Shown: one piece after another, positions 46,002 to 55,137 of the stretch
Layout: each line of letters starts with the position of its first letter
Position numbering within the stretch: the stretch's first letter is position 1
Source of the DNA: Hoylesella loescheii
GTDB lineage: Bacteria; Bacteroidota; Bacteroidia; Bacteroidales; Bacteroidaceae
Reading direction: 5' to 3'
Length of the DNA stretch: 64,000 nt
Assembly: GCA_021531755.1 (NCBI GenBank)
Contig: JADYUK010000001.1
Span: 62,001-126,000 of the forward strand
The notes under the pieces: generated by a model
The model's database searches: none
The model's input: the letters and a program-made list of their open reading frames with translations, nothing else
What the model was told of the DNA's origin: nothing
Translations under genes and position numbers: made by a program

Positions 46002-47558
46002 TTACATCAGCGCTTTGTTAAGCATGTAATAGACCTCGTTGATACGCAGGTCTCGCTTCACAGACTCGAATGTAGAATCCTTGTCGATATGGAGATACTC
46101 GATATTCAGCATCTCTGCGTAGTCTTCCCAATACTCTGGGGTGATATCGTATGAGAAACAACTGTGATGTGTACCTCCTGCGAGAATCCATGCTCCGGCT
46201 CCAATCTCGAAGTTGGGCTGTGGTATCCACAAAGCGTTTGCCACAGGGAGCTTGGGCAGAGGTTTCGGCTTGATACAGTGGACATCATTGACAATGAGGC
46301 GGAAACGGTTGCCCATGTCTACAACAGTAGCTGTGACACCATCTCCTACCTTGGAGTTGAAGACAAGGCGTGCTGTCTGCTGCTTACGGACACCAATTCC
46401 GAGATGGTGCACCTCAAGACGTACTGGCTCGTCCTCTACTGCTATGAGCGGACAAATCTCAAGCATGTGACTCTGGAGGAGTGATGAGTTCTCACCGTCA
46501 AAGTTAAGCGTATAATCCTCAAGGAATGAGCATCCTGTCGGCAATCCCTGTGTCATGTACCAGAGAGTGCGATAGAGTGCTGCTGATTTCCAGTCTCCCT
46601 CTGCACCGAAACCGTATCCCTCAGCCATGAGACGCTGGGATGCGAGGCCTGGTATCTGGTCGAAACCTACAAATCCCTCAGAGTCTGGGTCGTCCCATGA
46701 ACCAAGGTCATCAAAGTTTGTGGTGAAGCCTTTCGCGCCTTTCGCCTTGAGTATGGCTCGCAGGGCAAGCTCAGCACGTGCAGCGTTCCATATCTTCTTC
46801 TCACCAATCTCCTCACCTGCCTCGCATGGGATAATCTTGTATAGTCTCTTGTATTCTTCTACAAGGGCGTCAACGTCAGCTGGAGAGACTTTTTTCCAGT
46901 AGTCCATGAGTTCAGAAACAGGAGTGTAATCGACATGATATCCGAGCACCTGCTCTGCTGCAACCTTGTCGCCATCGGTAACGGCGACATTGTTCATCTG
47001 GTCACCGAATCGGATGATAAGCATATCCTTAGCGTCGGCAACAGCTGCCGCTACTCTTGCCCATATGGCAATATGCTCCTGGGTCTTGCGCTCTTTCCAA
47101 TATCCGACAACGACCTTTCGGGGTTTGCGAAGGCGAGTGCAGATATGTCCGAACTCTCTGTCGCCATGTGCGCTCTGGTTCAGGTTCATGAAGTCCATGT
47201 CCATGGTGTCCCAAGGTATCTCCTTGTTGTATTGTGTGTGGAGATGTAGGAGAGGCTTGTTTAGGGCCTGGAGACCATGAATCCACATTTTTGCTGGTGA
47301 GAATGTGTGCATCCATGTTATCACTCCGACACATTGGTCAGAGTTGTTTGCCGCCTTCATGATGGCCGCTACCTCGCGGTCTGAGTTTGCTGTGCCTTTA
47401 TATACTACTTTTATTGGGATAATGCCTGCTTCGTTAAGGCCGTCAACCATTTCCTGTGAGTGGCCGTCGACAATTTTCACTGTCTCGCCTCCGTAGAGGA
47501 GCTGTGCTCCTGTAATCCACCAAAGTTCAAGATTCTCGAAAACTTTCATATCTGTCAT
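46002..47558 (-). CDS. araA: L-arabinose isomerase
   Basis: 518 residues (E. coli enzyme 500). Characteristic segments: VITWMHTFSPAKMWIHGLQA, LHLHTQYNKEIPWDTMDMD, FGDQMNNVAVTDGDKV, and metal-site regions with GAEGDWKSAALYR, RLEVHHLGIG and HHSCFSYDITPEY. It converts L-arabinose to L-ribulose. The start MTDMKVFENLELWW is used; the second Met at codon 4 is possible. It lies 80 bases after araD. Confidence 0.96.
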   Translation of the reverse strand: MTDMKVFENLELWWITGAQLLYGGETVKIVDGHSQEMVDGLNEAGIIPIKVVYKGTANSDREVAAIMKAANNSDQCVGVITWMHTFSPAKMWIHGLQALNKPLLHLHTQYNKEIPWDTMDMDFMNLNQSAHGDREFGHICTRLRKPRKVVVGYWKERKTQEHIAIWARVAAAVADAKDMLIIRFGDQMNNVAVTDGDKVAAEQVLGYHVDYTPVSELMDYWKKVSPADVDALVEEYKRLYKIIPCEAGEEIGEKKIWNAARAELALRAILKAKGAKGFTTNFDDLGSWDDPDSEGFVGFDQIPGLASQRLMAEGYGFGAEGDWKSAALYRTLWYMTQGLPTGCSFLEDYTLNFDGENSSLLQSHMLEICPLIAVEDEPVRLEVHHLGIGVRKQQTARLVFNSKVGDGVTATVVDMGNRFRLIVNDVHCIKPKPLPKLPVANALWIPQPNFEIGAGAWILAGGTHHSCFSYDITPEYWEDYAEMLNIEYLHIDKDSTFESVKRDLRINEVYYMLNKALM

Positions 47559-47638
47559 TCTTTTTTATTGTTGTTACAGAATAATGCATAGGTGTGATGC
47601 CAGTACATTATTCAGAAATCATTCTTGTAGTTTTTTTG

Positions 47639-48331
47639 CTATTTCTTCTTCTGTCCGTAGTATGCGTTAGGACCGTGTTTGCGCATGTAGTGCTTCTCTA
47701 TGAGTAGGGGATTCATCTTTGTCTCGGGGTTCAATGTGAGAGAAACGAATGCCATCTTTGCGCACTGTTCCATAACCTTGGCGTTATATACGGCATTTGA
47801 TGGGGATGTGCCCCATGAGAATGGTCCGTGACACTTTACAAGCACTCCGGGTGTATGGTCAGGATTGATATCCTTGAATGCGTCAATAATGACAGTCCCT
47901 GTCTCCTTCTCATATTCAGCCATCTCGCTCTCTACCATGTCTCTCGTGCATGGTATGTCCTTGTAGAAGTAGTCTGCATGAGTGGTTCCTATGTTAGGTA
48001 TTGATAGTCCTGCCTGGGCAAATGCAGTGGCGTATGTGGAGTGTGTGTGTACTACGCCCCCGATGTTGGGGAAGGCTTTGTAAAGCTCGATATGTGTTGG
48101 CGTGTCAGATGAAGGGTTGAGGTCTCCCTCAACCACTTTTCCTGTGTTGATATCAACGACAACCATATCAGAGGCTTTCATCTCGTCGTATGATACACCT
48201 GAAGGCTTTATGACCATAAGGCCTTTCTCACGGTCTATTCCGCTTACATTACCCCATGTGAAAATCACGAGACCTTGGCGGACAAGGTCAAGGTTTGCCT
48301 TGAATACTTTTTCCTTAAGTTCTTCTAACAT
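47639..48331 (-). CDS. araD: L-ribulose-5-phosphate 4-epimerase
   Basis: 230 residues, class II aldolase fold. Key parts are [21 protein letters not shown] shortened to [18 protein letters not shown], the zinc ligands in [16 protein letters not shown] and [14 protein letters not shown], and the tail [10 protein letters not shown]. It turns L-ribulose-5-phosphate into D-xylulose-5-phosphate, the entry to the pentose phosphate route. It lies between araR and araA. Confidence 0.96.
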   Translation of the reverse strand: MLEELKEKVFKANLDLVRQGLVIFTWGNVSGIDREKGLMVIKPSGVSYDEMKASDMVVVDINTGKVVEGDLNPSSDTPTHIELYKAFPNIGGVVHTHSTYATAFAQAGLSIPNIGTTHADYFYKDIPCTRDMVESEMAEYEKETGTVIIDAFKDINPDHTPGVLVKCHGPFSWGTSPSNAVYNAKVMEQCAKMAFVSLTLNPETKMNPLLIEKHYMRKHGPNAYYGQKKK

Positions 48332-48604
48332 ATCTATAACTCGCTTAAATGTATGAAAAAAAGGTATCTTGTCTATGTCTTTTTTCGGGATGTTTGGTAT
48401 GATGCTGCTTCTGCTTGAGACGTGCAGTGAGAAATCTTATTGTTTGGATGGTACATAATATGCCTTTTCCCACTCGTCTGCCTGTTTATCTCTATTTCAT
48501 TTATTTTGTACAGCCTGCGGGGCTCCTTTTCTGTCTATGTCTCCTTTCGGGAGGCTTCTGCGTGGGCTGAATCAAAGCTCCATTAGCTAAGTGGGGTTTT
48601 TCCT
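48332..48604. other. Spacer between araR and araD
   Basis: 273 bases, the longest gap inside the ara operon. No TAnnTTTG element or strong hairpin is clear on the minus strand. It could hold an internal promoter or an AraR operator for araDAB, but nothing definite can be marked. Confidence 0.35.
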
Positions 48605-49279
48605 TTAGAATCTGAAATCCTCGATTTCTGTGTTAAGCGTGTAAAGCATAGCTCCACGCTTAGATGTCAGTTTGTCTATTTTCCCAGTTTCTACAATCGT
48701 GCCACTTTGCTTCGCTCTTTTCCTGAAATTGCGTTTGTCGAGCTCTTTACCCATAACAGCCTGATATACATTCTGCAGCTGTGTCAGGGTGAACATCTTA
48801 GGAAGCAGAGAGAAGCAGAGGGGCTCCGTCTTTATTCTGCTGCGCATCAATGTCAGGGCATCATTGACGATAGTACCATGGTCAGAGAACAACTCTGGTA
48901 GTTCATTGATATTGAACCATTCAAGGTTGTATTCTCTCCTTAGGTTCTCATCGTAGTCCTTCACGTTAATAAGCGCACAATATGCGATGGATATCACGCG
49001 AGAGACGGGGTCTCTGTGTATCGCACCATATGCGCCTACTTGTCTCATGTAGATGTCATGTATTCCAGTAAGTTCAGTCAATACACGGGTCGCTGCGTCG
49101 TCAAGATTCTCTGTTGGTGTGACAAACCCACCATAGAGAGCCCATGCACCACGTCCCGGGTCAATTTTCCTCCGTCCGAGCAGTATTTTCAGGCTACCGT
49201 TGTCGAATCCGAAAATAATGCAGTCAACGGATACTAATGCTTTGGTGTGTTCTTCGTAATAATGATTCTCTGTTACCAT
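48605..49279 (-). CDS. araR: NUDIX-related transcriptional regulator of arabinose genes
   Basis: 224 residues. The N-terminal part (about 15-145) is a Nudix fold (VSVDCIIFGFDNGSLKILLG, GAWALYGGFVTPTENLDDAA), and the C-terminal part (about 150-224) a winged helix (FTLTQLQNVYQAVMGKELDK, FRKRAKQSGTIVETG, KRGAMLYTLN). The Nudix box is broken: in place of REUXEEXGU it reads RVLTELTGI, with two glutamates lost, so it should bind a ligand rather than hydrolyse it. In Bacteroides the same type (AraR) represses arabinose genes and is relieved by L-arabinose. It lies between the transporter and araD. Confidence 0.88.
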   Translation of the reverse strand: MVTENHYYEEHTKALVSVDCIIFGFDNGSLKILLGRRKIDPGRGAWALYGGFVTPTENLDDAATRVLTELTGIHDIYMRQVGAYGAIHRDPVSRVISIAYCALINVKDYDENLRREYNLEWFNINELPELFSDHGTIVNDALTLMRSRIKTEPLCFSLLPKMFTLTQLQNVYQAVMGKELDKRNFRKRAKQSGTIVETGKIDKLTSKRGAMLYTLNTEIEDFRF

Positions 49280-49336
49280 GGTGGGTTTCTTTAAATTATT
49301 TTTTTGTGATGAAATTTATACTTATTGTGTATATGG

Positions 49337-49374
49337 AGGTGAAGCCATCTGCCATATGACAGATGACTCCACCT
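49337..49374 (-). terminator. Imperfect hairpin after the arabinose transporter gene
   Basis: AGGTG...CATCTG pairs with CAGATG...CACCT (49337-49351 with 49360-49374, two mismatches). It lies 12 bases beyond the transporter stop in the minus direction. Without a T-run it may be an mRNA-stabilising stem separating the transporter from araR rather than a full terminator. Confidence 0.45.
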
Positions 49375-49386
49375 TCGTATTGTTAC

Positions 49387-51366
49387 TTACCAGAGTGCTA
49401 TGTAGAGCAATGTTAGAATTGCAATGACACCGAAAGCACCGTAGTTGAACGCCTTGTCTGTTGAGAAGATCTTGAGGTCGATAGCTACAAGCTTTGGATC
49501 CTGCACCTTATCCAATGCGTTAGAACGGAGGTAGAAGCCAAGAGTAGCGCATATCGCGGCAAAGAATATCATGGCGCCCTGAACACCGTAGATGGCAAGC
49601 GTGTGGTTGAAGAGTGAGGCAACGAACACTGCTATTGACACAGCTGCGACAATGAAGAGTATACGGCTCCAGAAGAGCTGGGTCTTGATCGTGTTCTCGT
49701 CGAGAATATCTGCCTTCACTGTATTCTTGCTCATCAAGGAGAGCCCGACGAAAAGAATCACGAGACAGATGAATACATATCCTGAACGGATAAGGAATGG
49801 TACCTCAGGAATGGCAAACTTGAATATGATAGAGAATGCGAATGTTCCAATCGCCGCTGCCACAGCCGCTGTACCGGAAGCCCGCTTCCAGAGAAGTCCG
49901 AGGCCGAAGATTACCACTACACCTGGATAGACGAACGCTGAGTACTCCTGTATGAACTGGAATGCCTGGTCAATACCACCCATGAGGGGATAAACTGCGA
50001 GGAGAGCAATAATGAGGGCTGAGACTGATGTCAGACGTCCGACGCTGACAAGTTTCTTCTCGCTTGCCTTCTTGTCGATGAACTGCTTGTAGATATCCAT
50101 CGTGAACAGCGTTGATGTCGAGTTGAACATGGATGCGAGAGAGGAAATCACAGCTGCTGCAAGAGCTGCGAATGAGAGTCCCTTCACGACAGTAGGTGTG
50201 AAGTTGCGGATGAGGAATGGATAGGCATCGTCACTTCGGGTGATTGCTCCGAAGAGATGGTTGCGCAGACCCTCACACTCAGGCGAGTTCATGATGAAGA
50301 ATGCACAAACACCGGGGATACAAACAATGAAAGGAATAAGTATCTTAAGGAATGCTGCGAAAATCATACCCTTCTTTGCCTCAGAGAGAGATTTTGCGGC
50401 GAGACCCTTCTGGATGATATACTGGTTGAAGCCCCAGTAGCCAATGTTTGTAAGCCAGAGAGCACCGAAGATAAGCACGATGCCCGGGCTGTCGAAGTAT
50501 GGGTCTGATTTCTGCAGTACGGCTCCTGTAGCGTCTTTCACGCCGTTTATGACAGGATAAAGGTCCTCGTTACGTGTCACAACGAGGTTGAAGTGCTTGT
50601 CTCCTTCCTGTCCGATACACCAGCTGTATATATTACCTAACGCCTCAAGAGGTCCGCATCCCCAAACCTCAGCTCCAATGACATAGAGGGCAGCGTAAGC
50701 TGTGATGAGACCACCTCCGACAAGGAAAACAACCTGGAGGACATCTGTCCATGCTACGGAAGCGAGACCGCCATAGATAGAATAAGCTCCTGCTATGATG
50801 AAGAGACATACAATGATGCACATGCGCACCTGGTCAATCTCCATGCCCATGAACTGTACTGTGATGTCAGTTGGCAATCCCAGAATCTGCTGTATTGCAA
50901 GCGCGCCGAGCCATGATACAGATGTAAGGTTCACAAATACATAAAGGAACAGCCATAGGAGAGAGAATGCAAGTCCTACACCCCAGTTATAACGCTCGCG
51001 GAGAAACTGTGGGATAGTGAATATTTTCTTCTCGATCATGAGAGGGAGAAGGAACTTTCCTACAACAAGGAGTGTAGCAGCTGCCATTAGCTCGTAAGCA
51101 GCTTGTGCAATACCGCTGTAGAATGCTGATCCTGACATGCCAATAAACTGCTCGGCAGAGATATTGGCTGCGATAAGAGATGCACCGACAGCCCACCATG
51201 TCAGGGTATTGCCTGCAAGGAAGTAGTCGGTTGACGATTTCTCTTCTCCTTTTTTGCCACGGCTCAGGAAAATGCCGAGGCCAACGAGAAGAACGATGTA
51301 GGCCGCAAAGACGATATAGTCAATCGTCTCGAAGCCATTGTTCTGTAGTGATTCTATTACGCTCAT
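49387..51366 (-). CDS. araT: Sodium/solute symporter (SSS), probable arabinose transporter
   Basis: 659 residues with about 14 hydrophobic segments. SSS/SGLT features: SSTDYFLAGNTLTWWAVGAS and LIAANISAEQFIGMSGSAF near the N-terminus, the sodium-site helix, LWLTNIGYWGFNQYIIQKGL in the middle and FAALAAAVISSLASMFNSTST later. Sugar-type SSS carriers import monosaccharides with sodium. The position in the ara operon between a mutarotase and araR points to L-arabinose; galactose or xylose are alternatives. Confidence 0.9.
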   Translation of the reverse strand: MSVIESLQNNGFETIDYIVFAAYIVLLVGLGIFLSRGKKGEEKSSTDYFLAGNTLTWWAVGASLIAANISAEQFIGMSGSAFYSGIAQAAYELMAAATLLVVGKFLLPLMIEKKIFTIPQFLRERYNWGVGLAFSLLWLFLYVFVNLTSVSWLGALAIQQILGLPTDITVQFMGMEIDQVRMCIIVCLFIIAGAYSIYGGLASVAWTDVLQVVFLVGGGLITAYAALYVIGAEVWGCGPLEALGNIYSWCIGQEGDKHFNLVVTRNEDLYPVINGVKDATGAVLQKSDPYFDSPGIVLIFGALWLTNIGYWGFNQYIIQKGLAAKSLSEAKKGMIFAAFLKILIPFIVCIPGVCAFFIMNSPECEGLRNHLFGAITRSDDAYPFLIRNFTPTVVKGLSFAALAAAVISSLASMFNSTSTLFTMDIYKQFIDKKASEKKLVSVGRLTSVSALIIALLAVYPLMGGIDQAFQFIQEYSAFVYPGVVVIFGLGLLWKRASGTAAVAAAIGTFAFSIIFKFAIPEVPFLIRSGYVFICLVILFVGLSLMSKNTVKADILDENTIKTQLFWSRILFIVAAVSIAVFVASLFNHTLAIYGVQGAMIFFAAICATLGFYLRSNALDKVQDPKLVAIDLKIFSTDKAFNYGAFGVIAILTLLYIALW

Positions 51367-51476
51367 TGGTATTTAATATGGTTTTAGTTTTGTTTGTCTC
51401 TCTTGTATGTTATATATTGCACCAGTGTGCCAGACATTTTTCTTGTTTATTTGTGACTGTGTTGTCTATGTATAGG

Positions 51477-52640
51477 TCAGAATGTTGAGAATTTGAATAC
51501 ACAGTGGCTCTTGTATGTCTCTCCTGGCTTTAGAGTGGCAGAAGGCCATTCTGGCTTGTTTGGAGTGTCTGGGTATTTCTGTGTCTCGAGACATATTGCT
51601 GTTCTCTGCTGATAGTCAATGCCATGTTTTCCATGTGCTTTCCCATCAAGGAAGTTGCCCGTATATACCTGTATGCCAGGTTCATTTGTGTATACAGTGA
51701 GCATGATTCCGCTTTTAGCGGATTTTAGGATTGCTGCTGGCACTTTGTCGTCGCCCTTTGTGTCAAGCACCCAATTGTGGTCATATCCATTTCCGTTACG
51801 GAGCTGCTCGTCATTCTTCAAGTTCTCGTCTGTTATATCCTGACCGATTGTCTTCATCTTGGTGAAGTCGAACAAGGTGCCCTCAACGCTCTTTATCTCG
51901 CCTGTTGTCATGTAGGTGTCATCAACAGGAGTGAAGTTTGATGCGTTGACATACAGTGAGTCCTCAAGTATTGTCTGTGTGGGGTCGCCAGAGAGGTTGA
52001 AGTAAGAGTGGTTTGTCATGTTTATGACAGTTGTCTTGTCTGTTGTTGCCTCATAAGCTATGTCCAGGGCATTGTCGCCTGTCACTGTGTATGTGACAAT
52101 TGCTTTCACGTTACCAGGGAATTTCATGTCTCCGTCCTTGGAGTTCATTGTCAGGCGCAGTGTGCTGTCATTAAGCTGTTCTGCCTCATAAACCTGATAC
52201 TGCCATCCCATCGGACCACCGTGTAGACAATGGCCAAAGTTATTTGTCGGAAGCTGTATGGTCTGTCCTTCTATGGTTATTTGTCCCTTGTTTATGCGGT
52301 TTGCGTATCTGCCTATTGCAGCGCCGAAGTCAGATGGTGAGTTCTCTATATCTGTGTATTGCTTCAAGTTGTCAAAACCAAGAACGACATCTTGTGTTTT
52401 CCCATCGCGGTCTGGTACACATATTGATACCACACGTCCACCAAAGTTGGTGATGTCCACCTCCATGCCATTAGAGTTCTTGAGTTGGAATAACTTTACT
52501 GGGATGTTGTTTACAACAGAATCGAAAGCTGCTGTGTTCAAACCAGAAGCTGTTGTCTGTGATTCTTGCGTAGAAGAACAAGCTGAAAATGCCATTGCGG
52601 CTGTAGCGGTAGTTAATAATAATAGCTTTAGACTTTTCAT
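51477..52640 (-). CDS. Aldose 1-epimerase lipoprotein (mutarotase)
   Basis: 387 residues from MKSLKLLLLTTATAAMAFSA with lipobox FSAC, so periplasmic and membrane-anchored. GalM-type motifs: VDITNFGGRVVSICVPDRDG, AAIGRYANRINKG, the catalytic His pair in NFGHCLHGGPMGW and NMTNHSYFNLSGD, and the Glu/His-containing end HGKHGIDYQQRTAICLETQ. It speeds anomer exchange of arabinose (or galactose/xylose) before transport. The in-frame ATG 13 codons upstream overlaps the promoter -7 element and is rejected. First gene of the ara operon. A second, cytoplasmic mutarotase is encoded at 56364-57440. Confidence 0.92.
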   Translation of the reverse strand: MKSLKLLLLTTATAAMAFSACSSTQESQTTASGLNTAAFDSVVNNIPVKLFQLKNSNGMEVDITNFGGRVVSICVPDRDGKTQDVVLGFDNLKQYTDIENSPSDFGAAIGRYANRINKGQITIEGQTIQLPTNNFGHCLHGGPMGWQYQVYEAEQLNDSTLRLTMNSKDGDMKFPGNVKAIVTYTVTGDNALDIAYEATTDKTTVINMTNHSYFNLSGDPTQTILEDSLYVNASNFTPVDDTYMTTGEIKSVEGTLFDFTKMKTIGQDITDENLKNDEQLRNGNGYDHNWVLDTKGDDKVPAAILKSAKSGIMLTVYTNEPGIQVYTGNFLDGKAHGKHGIDYQQRTAICLETQKYPDTPNKPEWPSATLKPGETYKSHCVFKFSTF

Positions 52641-52676
52641 AATGTCTATTGTTTGTAGGTATAAGTTTACAGCGTA

Positions 52677-52708
52677 CAAAGTTACAAAAAATATTATTCT
52701 AAATCAAG
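52677..52708 (-). promoter_or_regulatory. Promoter of the arabinose operon
   Basis: -7 TAACTTTG (52677-52684 on the minus strand), 20-nt spacer, and a -33 box CTTG (52705-52708) that fits TTTG in three of four positions. It lies 37 bases before the mutarotase start and decides that start. Confidence 0.55.
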
Positions 52709-53299
52709 TAAAATGCTTTTTTTTATATAAAATATTTTATTATTTCACGAGATTGAGGTTTTGAACCTTGATATGTCATTATATACATTGACAATATTGT
52801 ATTGTATCAGATGTTTTCTTGAAAGTTGATTGCCCATAGTCAATTCATTTTTTACTACTGCCATATATGTGATTCTTTCACTATTGTGTCAAGTGGCAGG
52901 CTGTTAAAATACATGAATTATGGCATGATGATTTATCTCCTGCTTTGCCGTTAGGCAGAAAAGCATTAATTTTGCCCTGTAATTTAGTATATGTGTGTTG
53001 TGCTTCATGCTCGCATGTCGCGTAAAGGCTTCCAAAGGTCTCATGGGATGCGGTTGACCGCTTATACGCATACATCTTTATATAAATATAGCTGTCTCGA
53101 CCATCACCATCGTATGTGACAGATGTGGGATTTGGAGCTATGGCTTCGCTTCTTTTTCCTGTCCTGTTCCGGCTGGGAATGGATGTGTCCCTTTCAACAT
53201 AGCCGTTGTTTAGCCCTCAGATGTCCCAACATTTGTGTCAATGATAGCCAGGAGGCATTCCAAGATAAGATACGTATATATTGATTTGTTTATATTATT
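52709..53299. other. Divergent intergenic region between the ara operon and the IMPase gene
   Basis: About 590 bases with no convincing gene. A minus-strand open frame near 52881-53075 has no family motif or promoter. The A+T-rich part up to about 52870 is the likely place for AraR or XynR binding; no perfect palindrome was found. Confidence 0.4.
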
Positions 53300-54136
53300 A
53301 TGGTTAATGTTGAGGATATCATATCTATTGTCCGCTCATCAGCAGATATGATGAAGAGTGGTTATGCTGATGTCAGCATGAAAGACGGTTATGCGAATAT
53401 TGTGACATCGTCGGATATTGCAGTCCAGGAATATCTATGCGATCGTCTCGGCAAGTTGCTCCCTGGCAGTGGTTTCCTATGCGAGGAAAGCGATATCAAT
53501 GACGATGGGCATGAGTATACATGGATCATTGACCCCATAGACGGCACTTGCAATTACAGCAGGGGAATACCACAATGTGCAATCTGTGTCGGTTTGTGCC
53601 ACAATGATGATATGGAGATAGGAGTCGTGTATTTGCCTTTCACAGGGGAGATGTTCCATGCTGAACGTGGCAAAGGCTCATTCCTTAATAACCGTCGGAT
53701 AAATGTATCTGGCCGTCCATTCGAGGATGCTGTTCTGTGTTGTGCTCTTTCCGTCTATCATAAGGAATATGCACGTTTATGCTCTGACATAATCCTTGAT
53801 GCTTTCACACAGTGTAATGATATACGGAGATTTGGCGCCGCTGCTCCAGAGCTGTGTTATCTCGCAATGGGTAGATGCGAACTTTACTTTGAGTATGTCC
53901 TGAGTCCTTGGGATTATGCCGCGGCATCGCTAATTGTAACTGAAGCTGGAGGATACGTTATGCGAGCTGATGGTAGACATTTGTCGCCCCATAAGCCCTC
54001 AGGCATCATAGCGGCAAATTCATATGAGAGCCTATCACGGTTGCATGATATAGTACAGAAACATGAGTCCATCATCAAACATGCAAGCTCAACAAGATAC
54101 TTACCACTTCTTAATCCTAAATTATATGAAAAATAG
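53300..54136 (+). CDS. Inositol-monophosphatase-family phosphatase
   Basis: 278 residues. Metal-site motifs are Asp78-Pro-Ile-Asp81 in WIIDPIDGTCNYSRG, the acidic loop FLCEESDIND (about 62-70) and Asp205 in SPWDYAAASLIVTEAGG. The family hydrolyses phosphate from inositol phosphates, fructose bisphosphate or 3'-phosphoadenosine phosphate; the substrate is not clear here. Its last codons overlap the start of the next gene by 11 bases, so the two are translationally coupled. Confidence 0.85.
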   Translation: MVNVEDIISIVRSSADMMKSGYADVSMKDGYANIVTSSDIAVQEYLCDRLGKLLPGSGFLCEESDINDDGHEYTWIIDPIDGTCNYSRGIPQCAICVGLCHNDDMEIGVVYLPFTGEMFHAERGKGSFLNNRRINVSGRPFEDAVLCCALSVYHKEYARLCSDIILDAFTQCNDIRRFGAAAPELCYLAMGRCELYFEYVLSPWDYAAASLIVTEAGGYVMRADGRHLSPHKPSGIIAANSYESLSRLHDIVQKHESIIKHASSTRYLPLLNPKLYEK

Positions 54137-54617
54137 AGGCAACATTAGCCCGACTAAGATTCTTTTTGTTTGTCATGGTAATATATGCCGTAGTCCAATG
54201 GCTGAGTACATCATGAAATCCATGGTAGAATCATGTGGCATGGCAGACAGGTTTGAGATAGCATCTGCAGCGACATCGACGGAGGAGATAGGGAATGATA
54301 TCTACCCACCCGCCAAACGCACCCTTACACGTCATAGCATAAGTTTCGGCAGACGTAGGGCACGTCAGATGACAGCTTCCGATTATTACTATTATGACAT
54401 AATCTTTGTCATGGACCGCAACAATATGCGTTGGATGAAGTATATTATGCCACAGGAGATACTCCAGGATGAACATTTCCCAGATAAGGTGAGGATGCTT
54501 ATGGCTCTTACAGGTGAATCGCGCGACGTAGCAGACCCATGGTATACTGGTGATTTCGAGCGAACGTACGATGATATCAGCAGTGCTTTGACTTGTTTTC
54601 TTGACAGTCAATCATAG
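54126..54617 (+). CDS. Low-molecular-weight protein-tyrosine phosphatase
   Basis: 163 residues from MKNRGNISPTKILFVCHGNI. The P-loop is Cys16-x5-Arg22-Ser (VCHGNICRSPMAE) and the general acid is Asp137 in ADPWYTGDF. It removes phosphate from phosphotyrosine or related substrates; in other bacteria such enzymes often act on capsule-related kinases, but no kinase is encoded here. The start overlaps the phosphatase gene in front by 11 bases. An earlier in-frame ATG (54063) lies inside that gene and is less likely. Confidence 0.92.
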   Translation: MKNRGNISPTKILFVCHGNICRSPMAEYIMKSMVESCGMADRFEIASAATSTEEIGNDIYPPAKRTLTRHSISFGRRRARQMTASDYYYYDIIFVMDRNNMRWMKYIMPQEILQDEHFPDKVRMLMALTGESRDVADPWYTGDFERTYDDISSALTCFLDSQS

Positions 54618-54787
54618 TCACAAGCCCTAATATCAATAATTTGTTGTCGTCTACAGAATGTCCGGACAATACTTATCGGAATTCATAGAATGACAGATGG
54701 TCCATCTCAGTCTCCTTATATCCCGCAACAGGAGATGTAATGGCACAGACCAGACTGGCAGAGACAGAATGAGTTCGTATAAATACA

Positions 54788-55001
54788 GACCTTTTCTCGC
54801 CAATCCGAAGCAAACAAGTTTCCTTTGGTCTTTTGGCTTAACAAAAACGTTGGATTTCATCCGACCTTTTCTTGCCAATCCAAACCAAACAAGTTTCCTT
54901 TGGTCTTTTGGCTTAACGAAAACGTTGGATTTCATCCGACCTTTTCTTGCCAATCCAAAGCAAACAAGTTTCCTTTGGTCTTTTGGCTTAACGAAAACGT
55001 T
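54788..55001 (+). repeat. Three tandem copies of the 64-bp hairpin repeat, 75-bp period
   Basis: Copies begin at 54788, 54863 and 54938, each a 64-bp core plus the 11-bp linker GGATTTCATCC. Arms GCCAA/TTGGC, CCAAAG/CTTTGG and AACGAAAACGTT are largely kept; a few single-base changes mark each copy. Because 75 is a multiple of three, both strands show repeated peptides, but there is no start signal or family match, so these frames are not genes. Other copies are at 7561-7638 and 37369-37432. It lies between a plus-strand gene and the convergent galK. Confidence 0.9.
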
Positions 55002-55025
55002 CCACACAATATTACTATACAACAG

Positions 55026-55077
55026 TACAAGCAGGAGACAATCCCCATAAATAAATATGGTGAGTCTCCTGCTTGTA
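55026..55077. terminator. Inverted repeat between the phosphatase gene and galK
   Basis: TACAAGCAGGAGAC (55026-55039) pairs with GTCTCCTGCTTGTA (55064-55077), a perfect 14-bp stem, with a small CCAT/ATGG stem in the loop. It ends 61 bases from the galK stop and may end both convergent transcripts. Confidence 0.6.
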
Positions 55078-55137
55078 TTGTTTGTGCTATAGAGCAGAAT
55101 TATTGAGATTCTCTACCGTGTTAAGCATGGTATTGAA

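Noticed and set aside
52881..53075. 64-codon minus-strand frame upstream of the ara operon
   Set aside because: No recognisable family and no promoter; the region is better explained as regulatory spacer.
54788..55001. Possible CRISPR array
   Set aside because: The units are joined by the same 11-bp linker instead of unique spacers and no cas genes are present.
54651..55106. Several repeated-peptide frames on both strands ([19 protein letters not shown] and [12 protein letters not shown] types)
   Set aside because: They are made by the 75-bp tandem repeat whose period is a multiple of three; no start signal or conserved protein is implied.
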